The position numbers and the translations under genes are program-made. Below are positions 24,473 to 34,238 of a stretch of 42,648 bases of DNA, piece by piece (positions within the stretch are counted from its first letter, which is position 1; each line of letters opens with the position of its first letter). Origin of the DNA: Syntrophaceae bacterium (GTDB lineage Bacteria; Desulfobacterota; SM23-61). The notes beneath the pieces were generated by a model. The model did no database searches, was not told where the DNA came from, and saw only the letters and a program-made list of their open reading frames with translations. Where the stretch lies: NCBI GenBank assembly GCA_013388675.1, contig JACAEW010000211.1:1-42648 (forward strand), given 5' to 3'.

Positions 24473-26350
24473 TCACCCAACCTTTGCTCTCTGCCCTGCC
24501 TGCGCCTGGAGGCGGGGGGGCGTTTCCCCCAACCACCTCTTCTGCTCCAGGAGGAGCCGCTGTTTCCTCATCAAGAGTTCCTTCAGACCCGGCACCCCCC
24601 AGGGTTCGTCCTTCCGTTCCCGGCTTCGCTGCCGGATCTCTTCATCGACCCGCTGGATCTCCTGCCGAATCCGGGAGAGCCTGACCTTTCGCAGGCAATC
24701 CTCCAGCATGCGCTCCGGGTCCAGAAGGCTCTCCTCTTCCAAGAGAAGTTCCGAAACCAGGTTCCGTAGGTCTTCCTCCTCCATCCCGCCGAGAAACCCC
24801 TGGATTTCGATTTCCTCCCTCCCTTCCCTGGACTCCAGGAGCTTGCGGGCCAGCTTCTCGTGGCGGGGATCGGAAAAACCTTCCCTGCCCACCGCTTCCT
24901 GCACCCGGTAGATGACCGCCGGGTTCAGGAGCATAAGCTGCAGGAGCACCCGCTCGTGAGCCGGGCCGCGATGGGCGGACGAAGGAGCCTTGCCAGCCTC
25001 CGCCTCCCCCGGTTCCCTCCCCCGGAACTGATCCCGGACCTGCGATTCCTTCAGCCCCAGGCGAAGAGCGATTCTTTCGATGTACAAATTCCTCTGCAGG
25101 GGATCGGGCAGACGGCCGAGAGCCGGGATCATATCCCGGACGATCTGGACCTTTCCCTCGACCGAATCGTCCCCGTGGCGGCGGATGGACTGCTGGAAAA
25201 GGTATTCCACCAGCGGAAGCGCATCGGCCAACAACCGTTCGAACCTTTCGCCTTTTTCCTTACGAATCAGGCTGTCCGGGTCATAGCCCGCGGGCAGGGT
25301 GACGACCTTGGCGGAGATTCCTTCCTGGAGGAAAAGGTCCAGGCTTCGCTGGGTGGCCCTCTCTCCGCTTTCGTCGGCGTCAAAGACGAGGAACGCCTCC
25401 CGGGCGTATCTCCCCAAAAGCTGAAGCTGAGAGGGAGTCAGCGCCGTTCCCAAGGAAGCCACCGCGTTGCGAAAACCCGCCTGGTGCAGGGAGAGGAGGT
25501 CCATGTATCCTTCTACGATCAGGGCATGCCCCTTTTCGCGGATGAATCCCTTGGCCGCATTGAGCCCGTATAGGGTGTGACCTTTGCTGTAAATGGGCGA
25601 CTCGGGCGAATTCATGTACTTGGGGGGAGGGGGGTCCGCTTCGCCCTTGCCTTCCGCGATGATGCGCCCCCCGAACCCCAGGACTCGCCCCCCTTCGCTG
25701 ATGATGGGGAAGATGACTCGGCGGCGGAAACGGTCGAAGAACGCGGGCCGCCCCGCCGGAACCGATCCCTCTTTTCGGGGCAGGACCAGGCCTACGGTTT
25801 CGGCCAGGTTCAGGGGAGTTCCGTTTTTCTGCAGGAAAAGGACCAAAGAGTCCCATCCGTCCGGGGCGAAGCCCAACCGATGCTCCCGGATGGTTTCTTC
25901 GGAGATCCCCCGCTGGGAGAAATATTGTCGCCCCTCCTCCCCTATTTTTGACGAAGTGAGAGTCCGGTGATAATATTCGGCCGCCGCCTCATTCACCTCG
26001 TACAGCTTGGCCCAAAGAGTCCGGCGACGCTTCTCCTCCTCCGACAGCTCCCGGGTGGGAAGGGCGATGCCATACCGCTTGGCCAAGGCCCGGACGGCCT
26101 CGGGAAAGCTCATCTGGCTGGCTTTCATCAGAAAATGGAAGACCGTCCCCCCGGCCCCGCAGCCGAAACAATGGAAGATCCCCTTCTCCTGGTTCACCGT
26201 GAAGGAAGGGGTCCTTTCGGAGTGAAAGGGACAGAGCCCCAGGTGGTTCTTGCCCGCCTTCTTCAGGGAGACGAAGTCGGAGACCACCTCGACGATACTG
26301 GCGCGCCGCCGGATTTCCTCGATTTTTTCTTTGGGGATGAGGTCGCTCAA
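24473..26350 (-). CDS. dnaG: DNA primase
   Basis: 625 residues, makes RNA primers for DNA replication. The zinc-binding domain is at the N terminus with C40-x2-H43-x17-C61-x2-C64 ([12 protein letters not shown] and HCFGCGAGG). The RNA polymerase core follows ([36 protein letters not shown]). The TOPRIM domain has [10 protein letters not shown] and [12 protein letters not shown], giving the metal-binding acids. The C terminus should bind the replicative helicase. It starts with TTG at 26350, overlapping the mutS2 stop by 4 bp; the start fits the usual N terminus ([17 protein letters not shown]). It sits between mutS2 and rpoD, with tight spacing on both sides. Confidence 0.95.
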   Translation of the reverse strand: MSDLIPKEKIEEIRRRASIVEVVSDFVSLKKAGKNHLGLCPFHSERTPSFTVNQEKGIFHCFGCGAGGTVFHFLMKASQMSFPEAVRALAKRYGIALPTRELSEEEKRRRTLWAKLYEVNEAAAEYYHRTLTSSKIGEEGRQYFSQRGISEETIREHRLGFAPDGWDSLVLFLQKNGTPLNLAETVGLVLPRKEGSVPAGRPAFFDRFRRRVIFPIISEGGRVLGFGGRIIAEGKGEADPPPPKYMNSPESPIYSKGHTLYGLNAAKGFIREKGHALIVEGYMDLLSLHQAGFRNAVASLGTALTPSQLQLLGRYAREAFLVFDADESGERATQRSLDLFLQEGISAKVVTLPAGYDPDSLIRKEKGERFERLLADALPLVEYLFQQSIRRHGDDSVEGKVQIVRDMIPALGRLPDPLQRNLYIERIALRLGLKESQVRDQFRGREPGEAEAGKAPSSAHRGPAHERVLLQLMLLNPAVIYRVQEAVGREGFSDPRHEKLARKLLESREGREEIEIQGFLGGMEEEDLRNLVSELLLEEESLLDPERMLEDCLRKVRLSRIRQEIQRVDEEIRQRSRERKDEPWGVPGLKELLMRKQRLLLEQKRWLGETPPRLQAQAGQRAKVG

Positions 26351-28671
26351 GGTTTATCCCCCGCCCCTGCTTTGTTCGACCGCCGCTGGTCCCCACGGGA
26401 AGAGATCGCCGGGCCGATGTCGGCCACGGTCACGCCGTTCCCCCCACGGCCCGGGCCGCCGGGAAGGAAGGCCTTAACCAGGGGGTGGTCCTGGAGATGC
26501 TCCCGAATGGCCTGGCGCAACCGGCCCGTGCCCGCCCCATGGATTACCTCCAGCTCTTTCAACCCGCCCAGGAAGGCTTCATCGATGGCCTTATCGACCA
26601 GGGGAATGGCCTCTTCCACCCGAAGGCCGATCAGGTTGATCTCCCGCTTGGGCGAGGGGATTGAATAATCGATGCGCCCCCTTTTCGGCGGCCGGGGGGG
26701 CTTTTCCGCGGACCTTTGGGCGAAAACCTCCCTCAACCGGCTTAGGCCGGCATCCGGGGAATCGGATGCGGGAAGGGCCCCGGGCGCTCCCGAGGGTCCG
26801 CCCTCCTCGCTTTTTTCCCTTGCCCAGTCGCCGACCCTTTCCTCTACGGACTGGATTTCCCGGCCCAGGCGATGCAGGTCGGTCCGGCCTTTGGCCTTAA
26901 ACTCGCTGATCAGCAGCCGCAGGTCTTCCCGGGCCTGCTGGACCTCGGACCGGGTTTCTTCCCGGAGTTGAATCAAGAGCTTCTCTTTTTCCTTTTGGGT
27001 TTGATGCCAGAGAATCTCGGCCTGCCGGCGCAAGTTCTCCGCTTCGCGCCTGGCCTCTTCCCCCTCCTGGAGCTTCCTTTCCAACTCCCGCTGGGTCTGT
27101 TCCAGGCTCTGGAGCAGTTGGCTGGTTTTCTGTTCCCCCTCCCCCAGGTAGGAATAGGCCTGGCGGATGACCTCGGCCGGAAGCCCGCATTTCCGGGCCA
27201 TGAGCAGGGCATGACTTTCTCCCGGCAGACCGTAGAGGAGACGGTAAGACGGGCGGAGGGTTTCGGGGTCGAATTCCACCGAAACATTGGCTACGTGGGG
27301 ATGTACGGCGCCATATGCTTTGAGAAGATGAAGGTGGGTGGTAACCATGACCTTGGCCCCCCGTTTATGCAAGCCGTCCAGGATGGCCATGGTCAAGGCG
27401 GCGCCCTCCCCAGGGTCGGTTCCTCCCCCCGCTTCGTCCAGGAGCACCAAGGAGGCTTCATCGGCCTCCTCAAGGATATGGGCGACCGATCGGACCCAGG
27501 CGGAGAAGGTGCTCAGGTTCTCCCGCAAATCCTGCTCGTCGCCGATATCCGCGAAGACTTTGCCGAAGACGGCAACCTCGCTCCCCTCATCCGCCGGAAT
27601 GGGAACCCCGCTCTGGGCGATCAAAGTGAGAAGGCCCAGCGTCTTAAGAGCCGCGGTCTTGCCTCCTGCGTTGGCCCCCGTGAGGATTAGGATGCTTTGC
27701 CCCGGTTCTAGCCGAAGGTCGATCGGGACCGCCTTGGCCCCCAGCAGAGGATGCCGGGCACCCAGCAACCGCCAATATCCCCGGCCATTGAGCTCGGGAA
27801 GGGTCCCCCGGCAGGCCTTTGCCCATTTGGCCTTGGCGAAGACCAGGTCCAGATGGCCGAGCACTTCCACCGCCTGCTTGAGTTCCCCGCTTTTTTCCCG
27901 GACCCGGTCGGTCAAAAAAAGAAGAATCCGCCGCTCCTCTTCTTTTTCGTCCTGGAGGAGCATATTGAGTTCGTTGTTTTCCCCCAGAGTGGAGAGGGGT
28001 TCGATGAAAAAAGTGGCCCGGGACTGGGATTGGTCGTGGATGATCCCCGGGAGGGTGTTCTTGAACTCCGCCTTGACCGCCACCACATAACGATCGTTTC
28101 GCAGGGTGATGATCTGCTCCTGGAAGACTTTGCGCAGGTCCTCTTTCTCCCAGAGATTCTCCAGGGCGTTGCGAATCCGGGACCGCAAAAGCAAAATCTC
28201 CCTGCGGAGACGGCGAAGCTCGGGGCTGGCCGAATCCAAAATCTCCCCGCGGGGACCGATGGCTGAATGGAGAGCCTCGTGCAGGTCCCTCAATTCGGGG
28301 ATCCGTTCACGCCATTTTTCCAAGTGAGGATGGGGACGTTCGCTTTTTTGCAGGAACCGCCGGGCATTGCCGGCCGCCACCGCCGTGCTCTGCACCTGAA
28401 GAAGGCTTTGGGAAGGCAAGCAAGTCCCTTCGGCCCGGGCTTGATGGAGGAGGGGGCGGAGTTCCGCAAGCCCTCCCAAAGGAATATCTCCGTCCAATTC
28501 CAGGAGGTCCCGGGCTTCGGCAACTTCTCGCAGCCGCGTTTCCACTTCCCCCGCCCGGGAAGCGGGGCGCAACGCCAGGCAGAGAGCCTGCCCCACCTCA
28601 GAAGAGGCATAAGCCTGCAGCCCCTGCAAAAAAAGATGGAACTCTAAAACCCGGAGTGACCGTTCCTCCAT
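26347..28671 (-). CDS. mutS2: MutS2 ATPase/nuclease with Smr domain
   Basis: 774 residues, the normal length for MutS2, which suppresses recombination and, in some bacteria, rescues collided ribosomes. The MutS-like core (1-300) is followed by Walker A TGANAGGKTAALKTL near 330, the segment GDEQDLRENLSTFSAWV near 385, and Walker B LVLLDEAGGGTDPGEG near 410. Then come a long coiled coil (about 510-640) and a C-terminal Smr nuclease domain near 680-745 with INLIGLRVEEAIPLVDKAID and VIHGAGTGRLRQAIREHL. The Smr H-G-x-G motif (HGAGTG) is intact. It overlaps the dnaG start by 4 bp. The gap to yqeY upstream is 289 bp. Confidence 0.95.
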   Translation of the reverse strand: MEERSLRVLEFHLFLQGLQAYASSEVGQALCLALRPASRAGEVETRLREVAEARDLLELDGDIPLGGLAELRPLLHQARAEGTCLPSQSLLQVQSTAVAAGNARRFLQKSERPHPHLEKWRERIPELRDLHEALHSAIGPRGEILDSASPELRRLRREILLLRSRIRNALENLWEKEDLRKVFQEQIITLRNDRYVVAVKAEFKNTLPGIIHDQSQSRATFFIEPLSTLGENNELNMLLQDEKEEERRILLFLTDRVREKSGELKQAVEVLGHLDLVFAKAKWAKACRGTLPELNGRGYWRLLGARHPLLGAKAVPIDLRLEPGQSILILTGANAGGKTAALKTLGLLTLIAQSGVPIPADEGSEVAVFGKVFADIGDEQDLRENLSTFSAWVRSVAHILEEADEASLVLLDEAGGGTDPGEGAALTMAILDGLHKRGAKVMVTTHLHLLKAYGAVHPHVANVSVEFDPETLRPSYRLLYGLPGESHALLMARKCGLPAEVIRQAYSYLGEGEQKTSQLLQSLEQTQRELERKLQEGEEARREAENLRRQAEILWHQTQKEKEKLLIQLREETRSEVQQAREDLRLLISEFKAKGRTDLHRLGREIQSVEERVGDWAREKSEEGGPSGAPGALPASDSPDAGLSRLREVFAQRSAEKPPRPPKRGRIDYSIPSPKREINLIGLRVEEAIPLVDKAIDEAFLGGLKELEVIHGAGTGRLRQAIREHLQDHPLVKAFLPGGPGRGGNGVTVADIGPAISSRGDQRRSNKAGAGDKP

Positions 28672-28960
28672 GGCCCCGCTCTAACCCGCTGAAAGAACCG
28701 CGTCAGCGACTTCTTCCCTTTTCTCAAGAGACCCCAGGGCCGCTTTCCCGAAAAGGGAAGGTCCGGAATAAACGGCAAAGAATGTTCGCTGGTCTAAAGA
28801 TGAGGGCTGGGATAAGGATATCCGCCGTCCCTGCGCTCCGCGGCCGCAAAAGGGTGTGCCCGTTTGACGTAGGGAGTTGCCCGTTCGATTCCAGGATGGC
28901 AAAGTACGCGTTGTCAGGGCCTCGGAATTATGTAGGGATGGGAGCCGATGAAGTGGGCCT
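28672..28960. other. 289-bp gap between yqeY and mutS2
   Basis: No gene is supported on either strand. It is the only large gap inside the rpsU-rpoD cluster, so a promoter for mutS2-dnaG-rpoD may lie here, but no convincing box pair was found. A T-loop-like GTTCGATTCC near 28883 has no matching tRNA arms. Confidence 0.4.
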
Positions 28961-29419
28961 TCAGCTCGCCCTTTGGGCCAATTTCTGCTTGACCATCTCG
29001 CTGACCGCCTTTCCGTCCGCCCGCCCGCTCACCTTGGGCATGATCCATTTCATGACCCTTCCCTGGTCTTTGGGCCCGGCGGCTTGCGTCTCTTGGATCC
29101 CCTGATGGACGAGGTCCTCAAGCTCGGCAGATGAGAGCGCCTGGGGGAGATAGGAGAGTAGGACCTTCAGCTCGGCCTCCTCCTTTTCCACCAGGTCGGG
29201 GCGGTTGCCCTCGGCAAAAAGGCGGATGGATTCGCGCCTCTGTTTGACGAGGGATGAGATGGTCTCGAGTACCTCGGCGTCCGACAGCTCTTTCTTCTGT
29301 CCGCTGACTTCACGCTTTTTGGCTTCGGTCCGAATCATACGCAAAGCGGAGAGCTGGCGTTCATCCCGAGCCTTCAGCGCTGCTTGGTAATCGTGAGCGA
29401 TCCGTTCTTTGGTCGTCAT
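28961..29419 (-). CDS. yqeY: GatB/YqeY domain protein
   Basis: 152 residues, a stand-alone YqeY domain related to the tail of the amidotransferase subunit GatB. Typical stretches: LKARDERQLSALRMIRTEAK near 14, SSLVKQRRESIRLFAEGNRP near 55, EEAELKVLLSYLPQALSSAE near 80 and GRVMKWIMPKVSGRADGKAV near 120. It is helical and probably binds tRNA or an RNA partner; the exact role of stand-alone YqeY is unknown. It follows rpsU by 6 bp, a pairing seen in many bacteria. Confidence 0.94.
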   Translation of the reverse strand: MTTKERIAHDYQAALKARDERQLSALRMIRTEAKKREVSGQKKELSDAEVLETISSLVKQRRESIRLFAEGNRPDLVEKEEAELKVLLSYLPQALSSAELEDLVHQGIQETQAAGPKDQGRVMKWIMPKVSGRADGKAVSEMVKQKLAQRAS

Positions 29420-29425
29420 GGTGAA

Positions 29426-29623
29426 TCAATCTTCGTAAATCCGCATGCGCTTCATGGCCCGCTTCCTGGCGGCCAAGGCCTTCTTCTTTCTCTTCACGCT
29501 GGGTTTTTCGTAGTGCTCCCGTTTGCGGATTTCGGAAAGAATCCCGGCCTTTTCGCACTGTTTTTTAAAGCGCTTCAGGGCATTTTCGAAGGATTCTCCT
29601 TCTTTTACTCTGACCCCCGGCAT
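29426..29623 (-). CDS. rpsU: 30S ribosomal protein S21
   Basis: 65 residues, basic. Family features: [20 protein letters not shown] at the N terminus, [19 protein letters not shown] in the middle and a basic tail [13 protein letters not shown]21 helps the small subunit select messenger start sites. It is the first gene of the rpsU-yqeY-mutS2-dnaG-rpoD cluster, with a promoter candidate at 29788-29816. A G/A-rich ribosome site (GGAGGGAGGCGAG) lies upstream. Confidence 0.96.
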   Translation of the reverse strand: MPGVRVKEGESFENALKRFKKQCEKAGILSEIRKREHYEKPSVKRKKKALAARKRAMKRMRIYED

Positions 29624-29787
29624 TCATGCTCGCCTCCCTCCGGACTGCCGGAATTTTTTGAATCTTTTTGCAATCACTGAATTAAAAACTCGTCCTTGAA
29701 AAATACTTTTGAAAACAAAAGATGGGTAACGGAAAAGCCTTCCCTCCGTATTTTGGGGACTTTTTCCTTTCCCAGCATTAAATAATC

Positions 29788-29816
29788 ATATTAATAGCAA
29801 ATATTCAAAAAGTCAA
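29788..29816 (-). promoter_or_regulatory. Promoter of the rpsU cluster
   Basis: Minus strand: TTGACT (29816-29811), 17-bp spacer, TAATAT (29793-29788), in a strongly A+T-rich setting. The start near 29781 would give a ~158-nt leader to rpsU. Confidence 0.6.
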
Positions 29817-29891
29817 AGGTTTTTTTGGGTTTTGCTCCGGCCTCGAGGAATCATACCCCCTTAATAATCCAACTATCGAATATGATTAAAC

Positions 29892-30725
29892 TTAACGGAC
29901 CGGGACGCCTTTTCCTTGCAGATAGGATTTCACCTCCCGGACAGTATGCTGTCGAAAATGGAAGATGGAGGCCGCCAGAACGGCATCGGCCCGGCCCTGA
30001 TTCAGCGCTTCGAGCAAATGGTCCATCGTTCCAGCTCCCCCCGAGGCGATGATGGGAATGGACAGGGAATCGGAAAAAAGGCGGGTCAGGGGGATATCGT
30101 ATCCCTCCTTGGTCCCATCCCGGTCCATGCTGGTGAGAAGAACCTCGCCGGCCCCCCCCTCTTCCACCTTCCGGGCCCAATCCAGGGCATCTATGCCCGT
30201 GGGAGTGCGCCCTCCGTGGACGTATACCTCCCAAGAGACCCTTTTCCCCAGGGAAAGGAGTTCATTCCCTTTTCCCTCCCGGGCCAGGAGATCGGCTTTC
30301 GCCCAAAGGTCGTCGCCCGAGGGCCTGCGTTTGGCGTCGATCGCCACCACGATACACTGGCTTCCGAACCTTTCCGAGGCCTCCCGGACGAGGTCCGGTC
30401 TCTGGACCGCGGCAGTATTCAGGGAGACCTTGTCGGCTCCTGCCTGGAGAAGCTCCCGGATTTCGTCCAGGGTGCGGATTCCCCCTCCCACGGTTAGCGG
30501 CATGAACACTTCCTCCGCAGTCCGCCGGACCACCTCCAGAAGAATCTTCCTTCGTTCATGGGAGGCGGTGATATCCAGGAAGGTTAGCTCATCAGCCCCT
30601 TGTTGATCGTAGACCCGGGCATTTTCCACCGGGTCTCCCGCGTCGCGCAAATGGATGAAGTTGATTCCTTTCACCACCCGCCCGTCTTTCACGTCCAGGC
30701 AGGGAATAATCCTTTTAGCCAACAT
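29892..30725 (-). CDS. hisF: Imidazole glycerol phosphate synthase subunit HisF
   Basis: 277 residues, the cyclase half of the enzyme that forms imidazole glycerol phosphate and AICAR in histidine synthesis; it works with the glutaminase HisH, not encoded nearby. The catalytic acids are D11 ([13 protein letters not shown]) and D130 (VVAIDAKR). [20 protein letters not shown] and [18 protein letters not shown] are the phosphate-binding loops. It is about 24 residues longer than the usual ~253, because of an insert at about residues 135-163 between VAIDAKR and WEVYVHGG. It overlaps hisA by 11 bp. Confidence 0.95.
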   Translation of the reverse strand: MLAKRIIPCLDVKDGRVVKGINFIHLRDAGDPVENARVYDQQGADELTFLDITASHERRKILLEVVRRTAEEVFMPLTVGGGIRTLDEIRELLQAGADKVSLNTAAVQRPDLVREASERFGSQCIVVAIDAKRRPSGDDLWAKADLLAREGKGNELLSLGKRVSWEVYVHGGRTPTGIDALDWARKVEEGGAGEVLLTSMDRDGTKEGYDIPLTRLFSDSLSIPIIASGGAGTMDHLLEALNQGRADAVLAASIFHFRQHTVREVKSYLQGKGVPVR

Positions 30726-31458
30726 CTCCGGCCTTCCCTTCCGAAAGCCGAATGGCCTCGGGTAGCTTCAGGGTCCCCGCATAAAGGGCCCTTCCCACGA
30801 TCACCCCCTTCACCCCGTCCTTTTCCAGGGGGAGGAGGGCTCGAAGGTCTTCCAGGGTGGAGACTCCGCCCGAAGCGATGACCGGGACCTTCAAGGACCT
30901 CGCCAATTCCTGGGTATCCTTCAGGTTAATCCCTTTTTGGGTTCCGTCCCGAAGGATGTCGGTGTAAATGATGGCCGAGGCCCCCAATCCTTCACACTTC
31001 CGGGCCAGTTCCGCAGCGGCTATGGAGGTTTCCTCGGTCCAGCCGGAGACCGCCGCCCGGCCGGCTTTTGCCGCGATGTCGACCGCAATCCTGCCAGGCC
31101 AGCGGTCACAGGCAGCCTTGAGAAAATCGGGACTGGCAAAGGCAGCGGTCCCCAGGATCACCCGTTGCACGCCCGAAGAAAGGTAATCATGGATTGTTGC
31201 GAGGTCGCGAATTCCTCCCCCCGTCTGCACCGGAACGGGTGATTTTTGGGCGATGGCCAAAATGGCCGCGCGGTTGCGCGGAACTCCTTCCCGGGCCCCG
31301 TCCAAGTCTACGACATGCAGAAACCGGGCCCCCTGGGAGACCCATTTCTTAGCCATGGCCGCAGGGTTTTGCCCATACACCGTCTCTTGATAGTAATCTC
31401 CTTGGAAAAGACGCACGCATTTTCCGCCCCGAATGTCGATGGCCGGGATGATTAACAT
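30715..31458 (-). CDS. hisA: ProFAR isomerase HisA
   Basis: 247 residues, normal length. It isomerises ProFAR to PRFAR in histidine synthesis, just before HisF. The catalytic acids are D8 ([13 protein letters not shown]) and D127 (IAVDIAAK). [20 protein letters not shown] and [14 protein letters not shown] are the phosphate-binding loops. The stop overlaps the hisF start by 11 bp, so translation is coupled. The mannose-1-phosphate guanylyltransferase gene ends 99 bp upstream on the same strand. Confidence 0.95.
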   Translation of the reverse strand: MLIIPAIDIRGGKCVRLFQGDYYQETVYGQNPAAMAKKWVSQGARFLHVVDLDGAREGVPRNRAAILAIAQKSPVPVQTGGGIRDLATIHDYLSSGVQRVILGTAAFASPDFLKAACDRWPGRIAVDIAAKAGRAAVSGWTEETSIAAAELARKCEGLGASAIIYTDILRDGTQKGINLKDTQELARSLKVPVIASGGVSTLEDLRALLPLEKDGVKGVIVGRALYAGTLKLPEAIRLSEGKAGDVG

Positions 31459-31557
31459 GAAAAGTGCCTTACGTTTGCTTAAGTGGGCTTCAGCGCCTCA
31501 AGTCTTTTTTCAGTTCTGACCCTATGCTCTCTGCGCTTTGCCCTATGCCCTCGGGAA

Positions 31558-32664
31558 TTATAGGTACTGCCGCGGCCCCCTTTCCTTCAACTGCTGGAGA
31601 ACGCGGCGGACGTCCTGGGACCGGTCCCTTGGGCAGACCAGCAACGCATCCCCAGCTTCCACCACCACGACATCCTTTAAACCTAAAACAGCGATGAGAC
31701 TCCTTTCGCCGCGGATCAAACAACCCGAACTTTCGAGGGCCAGAACCCCGCTTTCCCCTTTTCTCTCCCCCGGAATACAGACATTCCCCGAAGGGTCTTT
31801 GGGCCAGAGGTTCCAAAGGGCATTCCAGCTTCCCACATCGCTCCAGCCGAACCGGGCTTCGATCAAGGCCACGTTGGGGGCTTTCTCCATAACTCCATAG
31901 TCTATGGAAATGGAAGGGCAGCGGGAATACACTTTCTCCAGGACCTTCCTTTCATCTTGCTTGCCCAGGGAGGCTTTCACCTCCTGCATGTCCCGGTAAA
32001 GCTGGGGAAGATAAGTTTCCAGAGCCTCAAGGAATACCCCCAGCCTCCAGACGAACATGCCGCTGTTCCAGAGGAAATCCCCCCGGCGCAAGTAAGCCCT
32101 CGCTTTCTGCAGGGTGGGCTTTTCCCGGAAGGCCTTGGCGCTGAATACATCCGTTCCTCGAACTCGGGCGAGGACCGGGCCTTTTTGAATGTACCCGTAT
32201 CCCGTCTCCGGGCCGGTCGGAGTGATTCCCAGGGTGAGGAGATAATTTTCGCGGGAGGCGAATTCAGCCGCCCGGCGAAGGGTCCGCAGGAATATTTCCG
32301 GTGCTCCGATGTAATGATCCGCCGGCAGGACGATCATCAGCGCGTTGGGGTTCGCCCTCTGCACGTGCACCGCCGCCAGGCCGAGACAAGGGGCCGTGTT
32401 TTTCCCCTCCGGCTCAAGAAGAAGGTTTGCGGGGGGAATCTCGGGTACCTCCCGGCGAAGCTGCCGGGCCTGGGAGCGGGAGGTGACGATGAGGACCTTT
32501 TCGGGGGGTACCAGAGAGCGGACCCGGTCCACCGTCTCCCGGATCATGGTCCGGGGAGAAAGAATGGGTAGGACCTGCTTGGGCCGCTTTTCCCGGCTCC
32601 AGGGCCAGAAACGGGTCCCGCCGCCGCCGGCCATGACGATTACATAGATATCCGGTATCTTCAT
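31558..32664 (-). CDS. manC: Mannose-1-phosphate guanylyltransferase
   Basis: 368 residues. It makes GDP-mannose from mannose-1-phosphate and GTP for cell-surface sugars. The nucleotide-binding signature GGGGTRFWPWSREKRPKQ lies near residues 13-30, followed by LLEPEGKNTAPCLGLAA near 85, MIVLPADHYI near 110 and WNSGMFVW near 205. It is the short form without the C-terminal isomerase domain. ATG 32664 is used: it overlaps the phosphomannomutase stop by 4 bp, and an earlier start would add residues over that gene. With the neighbouring mutase it gives the path from mannose-6-phosphate to GDP-mannose. Confidence 0.93.
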   Translation of the reverse strand: MKIPDIYVIVMAGGGGTRFWPWSREKRPKQVLPILSPRTMIRETVDRVRSLVPPEKVLIVTSRSQARQLRREVPEIPPANLLLEPEGKNTAPCLGLAAVHVQRANPNALMIVLPADHYIGAPEIFLRTLRRAAEFASRENYLLTLGITPTGPETGYGYIQKGPVLARVRGTDVFSAKAFREKPTLQKARAYLRRGDFLWNSGMFVWRLGVFLEALETYLPQLYRDMQEVKASLGKQDERKVLEKVYSRCPSISIDYGVMEKAPNVALIEARFGWSDVGSWNALWNLWPKDPSGNVCIPGERKGESGVLALESSGCLIRGERSLIAVLGLKDVVVVEAGDALLVCPRDRSQDVRRVLQQLKERGPRQYL

Positions 32665-34010
32665 TCTTTTGAAAGTTTTTCCACCCTTTCCTCGACAAGA
32701 TTTCGGATCTCCTGGAGCCGCTCCGGCGTCCGGGCTTCGAAGCGCAAAACCAGGATGGGTTGGGTATTGGAGGCCCGCACGAGGCCCCATCCGTCCGGAA
32801 AGATAACCCGCACCCCATCCACGTCCACGATGGGGTATTCCTTGCGGAAGGACTCCTTGACCTTTTCGGCAATGGAAAATTTTTTGTCCTCCGGGCAGTC
32901 CACCCGAATCTCGGGGGTGTTGCAGGTCCGGGGAACATCGCTGAGAAGGTCGGGGATCCGCGTTTCCGTCTGGGACAGGATCTCCACCAGCCGGCAGGAA
33001 GCGTAGATGGCGTCATCGTACCCAAAATAGCGGTCCGCAAAAAAGATGTGCCCGCTCATCTCCCCCCCCAGAAGCGCCTTTTCCTCCTTCATCTGCTTCT
33101 TGAGGAGGGAGTGTCCGGCCCGTCCCATGATGGCCCGCCCGCCCCTCTTGGCAATATCGTCGTAAAGGTTCTGGGAGCATTTCACCTCGGAGACGATGGT
33201 CGCCCCGGGGTGGTTTCTCAGGACCTGCCGGGAGAAGAGAATCATCAACTGGTCTCCCCAGATGATATTTCCCAGGTGGTCCACCGCCCCGATCCGGTCG
33301 GCGTCGCCGTCGTACCCGATTCCGACTTCCGCTCCGGTCTCCTTCACTTTGGCGATCAAGGCTTCCATGTATTCCGGGATGGTGGGGTCGGGATGATGAT
33401 GGGGAAAGCGGCCGTCCACCTCGGAGTAAAGGTCGATGACCTCGCAGCCCAGGTCTCTTAACAATTCCGGGGCCACCAGGCCCGCCGTCCCGTTACCGCT
33501 GTCGATTACTACCTTGATCTTCCGCTGGAGCTTTATGTTCTGCGCCAGGTATTGCCGGTAAGCGGGAATGATTTCCCGGCGGGAAATCGATCCCTGGCCG
33601 CGGATGAAATTCTGGGACTCGATAATCCGCCGCAGGTCCTGGATCTGTTCCCCATAGAGCGTATCTTTACCCGAACAGACCTTGAACCCGTTGAATTCGG
33701 GGGGATTATGACTCCCGGTGATCATGGCCCCGCCGTCCCGGTTCAGGTGGAAGAGAGAGAAATAGAAAACCGGGGTGGGGCAGACCCCGAGGTCCACCAC
33801 CTCCATCCCTCCCTCGGCCATACCCTGAATCAAGGGTGCACAAAGGCGGGGGGAGCTTAGGCGGCCGTCACGGCCCACCGAGACGCTTCGCTTCCCCTGG
33901 CGGGATAAATAAGTGGCCAGGCCACGGCCAATCAGGCGGGCGACTTCGACGGTTAAGTCTTGATCGACCACGCCGCGGATGTCATATTCCCTGAAGATTC
34001 GGGGATTCAT
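32661..34010 (-). CDS. Phosphomannomutase / phosphoglucomutase
   Basis: 449 residues, AlgC/ManB type. The phosphoserine loop is TGSHNP with S100; the metal-binding loop is DGDADR at 234-239; the sugar-binding loop GGEMSGHIF is near 315; the phosphate-binding loop is RASNTQP near 420. It moves phosphate between C6 and C1 of mannose or glucose. Together with the overlapping guanylyltransferase it supplies GDP-mannose. The start ATG 34010 is the usual N terminus (IFREYDIRGVV). The gene diverges from the MFS gene at 34239. Confidence 0.94.
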   Translation of the reverse strand: MNPRIFREYDIRGVVDQDLTVEVARLIGRGLATYLSRQGKRSVSVGRDGRLSSPRLCAPLIQGMAEGGMEVVDLGVCPTPVFYFSLFHLNRDGGAMITGSHNPPEFNGFKVCSGKDTLYGEQIQDLRRIIESQNFIRGQGSISRREIIPAYRQYLAQNIKLQRKIKVVIDSGNGTAGLVAPELLRDLGCEVIDLYSEVDGRFPHHHPDPTIPEYMEALIAKVKETGAEVGIGYDGDADRIGAVDHLGNIIWGDQLMILFSRQVLRNHPGATIVSEVKCSQNLYDDIAKRGGRAIMGRAGHSLLKKQMKEEKALLGGEMSGHIFFADRYFGYDDAIYASCRLVEILSQTETRIPDLLSDVPRTCNTPEIRVDCPEDKKFSIAEKVKESFRKEYPIVDVDGVRVIFPDGWGLVRASNTQPILVLRFEARTPERLQEIRNLVEERVEKLSKE

Positions 34011-34238
34011 GGGTTTTCCGGCTTTGATTGATTGCTTTTGGGTCCATTGAATAAGACCCGAGGAGAAACCTTATTTAAAGTAGCATGCCGAGGTTGCAGG
34101 GTCAAACGAATCCGCCCGATCTTTCGACTATTTCTTTATCTGTTTTTTGATATACTACGGGTGGCGAACTCTTCCAAGAATCTTCCCTTCCGGCAACGAA
34201 ATTGGGAAAAGCGGCTTCCGATCATCGGAGTGAAAAAA

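Noticed and set aside
22473-24911. 812-residue plus-strand open frame
   Set aside because: Antisense to the tRNA, rpoD and dnaG; long antisense frames are expected in GC-rich DNA.
28875-28900. T-loop-like GTTCGATTCC suggesting a tRNA
   Set aside because: No flanking complementary stems or anticodon arm.
32665-32790. N-terminal extension of the guanylyltransferase
   Set aside because: It would overlap the phosphomannomutase gene by about 130 bp, and the nucleotide-binding signature fits the later start.
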